Assembly (NCBI GenBank): GCA_947258625.1
Contig: CAMYJN010000129.1
Location: 1 to 6,746 of the forward strand
DNA from: an uncultured Polyangiaceae bacterium
GTDB lineage: Bacteria > Myxococcota_A > Polyangia > Polyangiales > Houyiibacteriaceae
Direction: 5' to 3'
Length of the DNA stretch: 6,746 nt
Shown: positions 6,493 to 6,746 of the stretch, piece after piece
Layout: every line of letters begins with the position of its first letter
Numbering within the stretch: the stretch's first letter is position 1
Notes under the pieces: generated by a model
What the model saw: the letters and a program-made list of their open reading frames with translations, nothing else
Databases searched by the model: none
Told to the model about the DNA's origin: nothing
Position numbers and translations under genes: made by a program

Positions 6493-6746
6493 ATGGCTCG
6501 TCCCTTCTACGTCACCACGCCGATCTACTACGTCAACGATCGGCCCCACATCGGGCACGCGTACTCCACCGTCGCCGCGGACGTGGTGTCGAGGTACCAG
6601 CGCCTTCGCGGCAAGCCCACGTATTTCCTGACCGGCTTGGACGAGCACGGGCTGAAGATCGAGCGCCGCGCGAAGGAAGAGGGGCTCGCCCCACGGGACT
6701 TCGTCGACCGAATGGCGGCGCCGTTCCGACTCGCCTGGGAAGAGCT
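6493..6746 (+). CDS. metG: Methionyl-tRNA synthetase, N-terminal part (runs off the window)
   Basis: The first 84 codons of a class I aminoacyl-tRNA synthetase that charges tRNA-Met with methionine. The protein begins MARPFYVTTPIYYVND, followed by the HIGH motif at residues 19-22 and AYSTVAADVVSRYQRLRG. The next block is FLTGLDEHGLKI, the counterpart of the family block FLTGTDEHGQK, with Leu in place of Thr. The region is typical of the Rossmann-fold catalytic domain of MetRS. The KMSKS motif and the anticodon-binding domain lie beyond the edge. The ATG at 6493 matches the family start; the ribosome site is weak (a GGG about six bases upstream). The gene follows holB by 39 bases on the same strand and may share its transcript. 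Whether it belongs to the long form with a C-terminal tRNA-binding domain cannot be seen. Confidence 0.95.
   Translation, partial: MARPFYVTTPIYYVNDRPHIGHAYSTVAADVVSRYQRLRGKPTYFLTGLDEHGLKIERRAKEEGLAPRDFVDRMAAPFRLAWEE

Overview
The window is GC-rich (about 60% by eye), gene-dense bacterial DNA. It carries eight genes on both strands, the last one cut by the right edge. No rRNA, tRNA, insertion sequence, phage gene or CRISPR array is visible. Several features suggest a Gram-negative, deltaproteobacterial or Myxococcota-like genome: high GC with GTG starts, an EF-P/EpmA pair, a probable lipoprotein, a membrane TPR protein beside a patatin-like phospholipase, and a holB-metG neighbourhood. This placement is an inference from content and style, not from a marker gene.

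Left part (97-1986, minus strand): a membrane-anchored TPR-repeat protein is followed 63 bases downstream by a patatin-like phospholipase. The two probably form one transcript reading leftwards. A 94-base divergent intergenic region (1987-2080) separates them from the rightward cluster and holds a good sigma70-like promoter (TTGACG, 17 bases, TACAAG) facing right.

Centre (2081-3978, plus strand): three tightly packed genes encode a small exported protein or lipoprotein of unknown function, translation elongation factor P, and the EF-P lysine ligase EpmA. EF-P rescues ribosomes stalled on polyproline, and EpmA attaches (R)-beta-lysine to a conserved lysine of EF-P. That lysine is present here (Lys32 in the PGKG loop). 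The partner aminomutase EpmB is not in the window. A short hairpin with a T-run at 3995-4022 may end this transcript and lies against the convergent mazG gene.

Right part (4021-6746): mazG, a nucleotide pyrophosphohydrolase, lies on the minus strand and is divergent from a TetR-family regulator. The regulator overlaps holB (DNA polymerase III delta-prime) by four bases, and methionyl-tRNA synthetase (metG) starts 39 bases further on. Except for the unknown lipoprotein and perhaps the TPR/patatin pair, the content is housekeeping (translation, replication, nucleotide-pool cleaning). I see no clear new defence or mobile system. The most interesting points are the unknown exported protein placed in front of efp-epmA, the TPR/patatin pair, and the regulator translationally coupled to holB.
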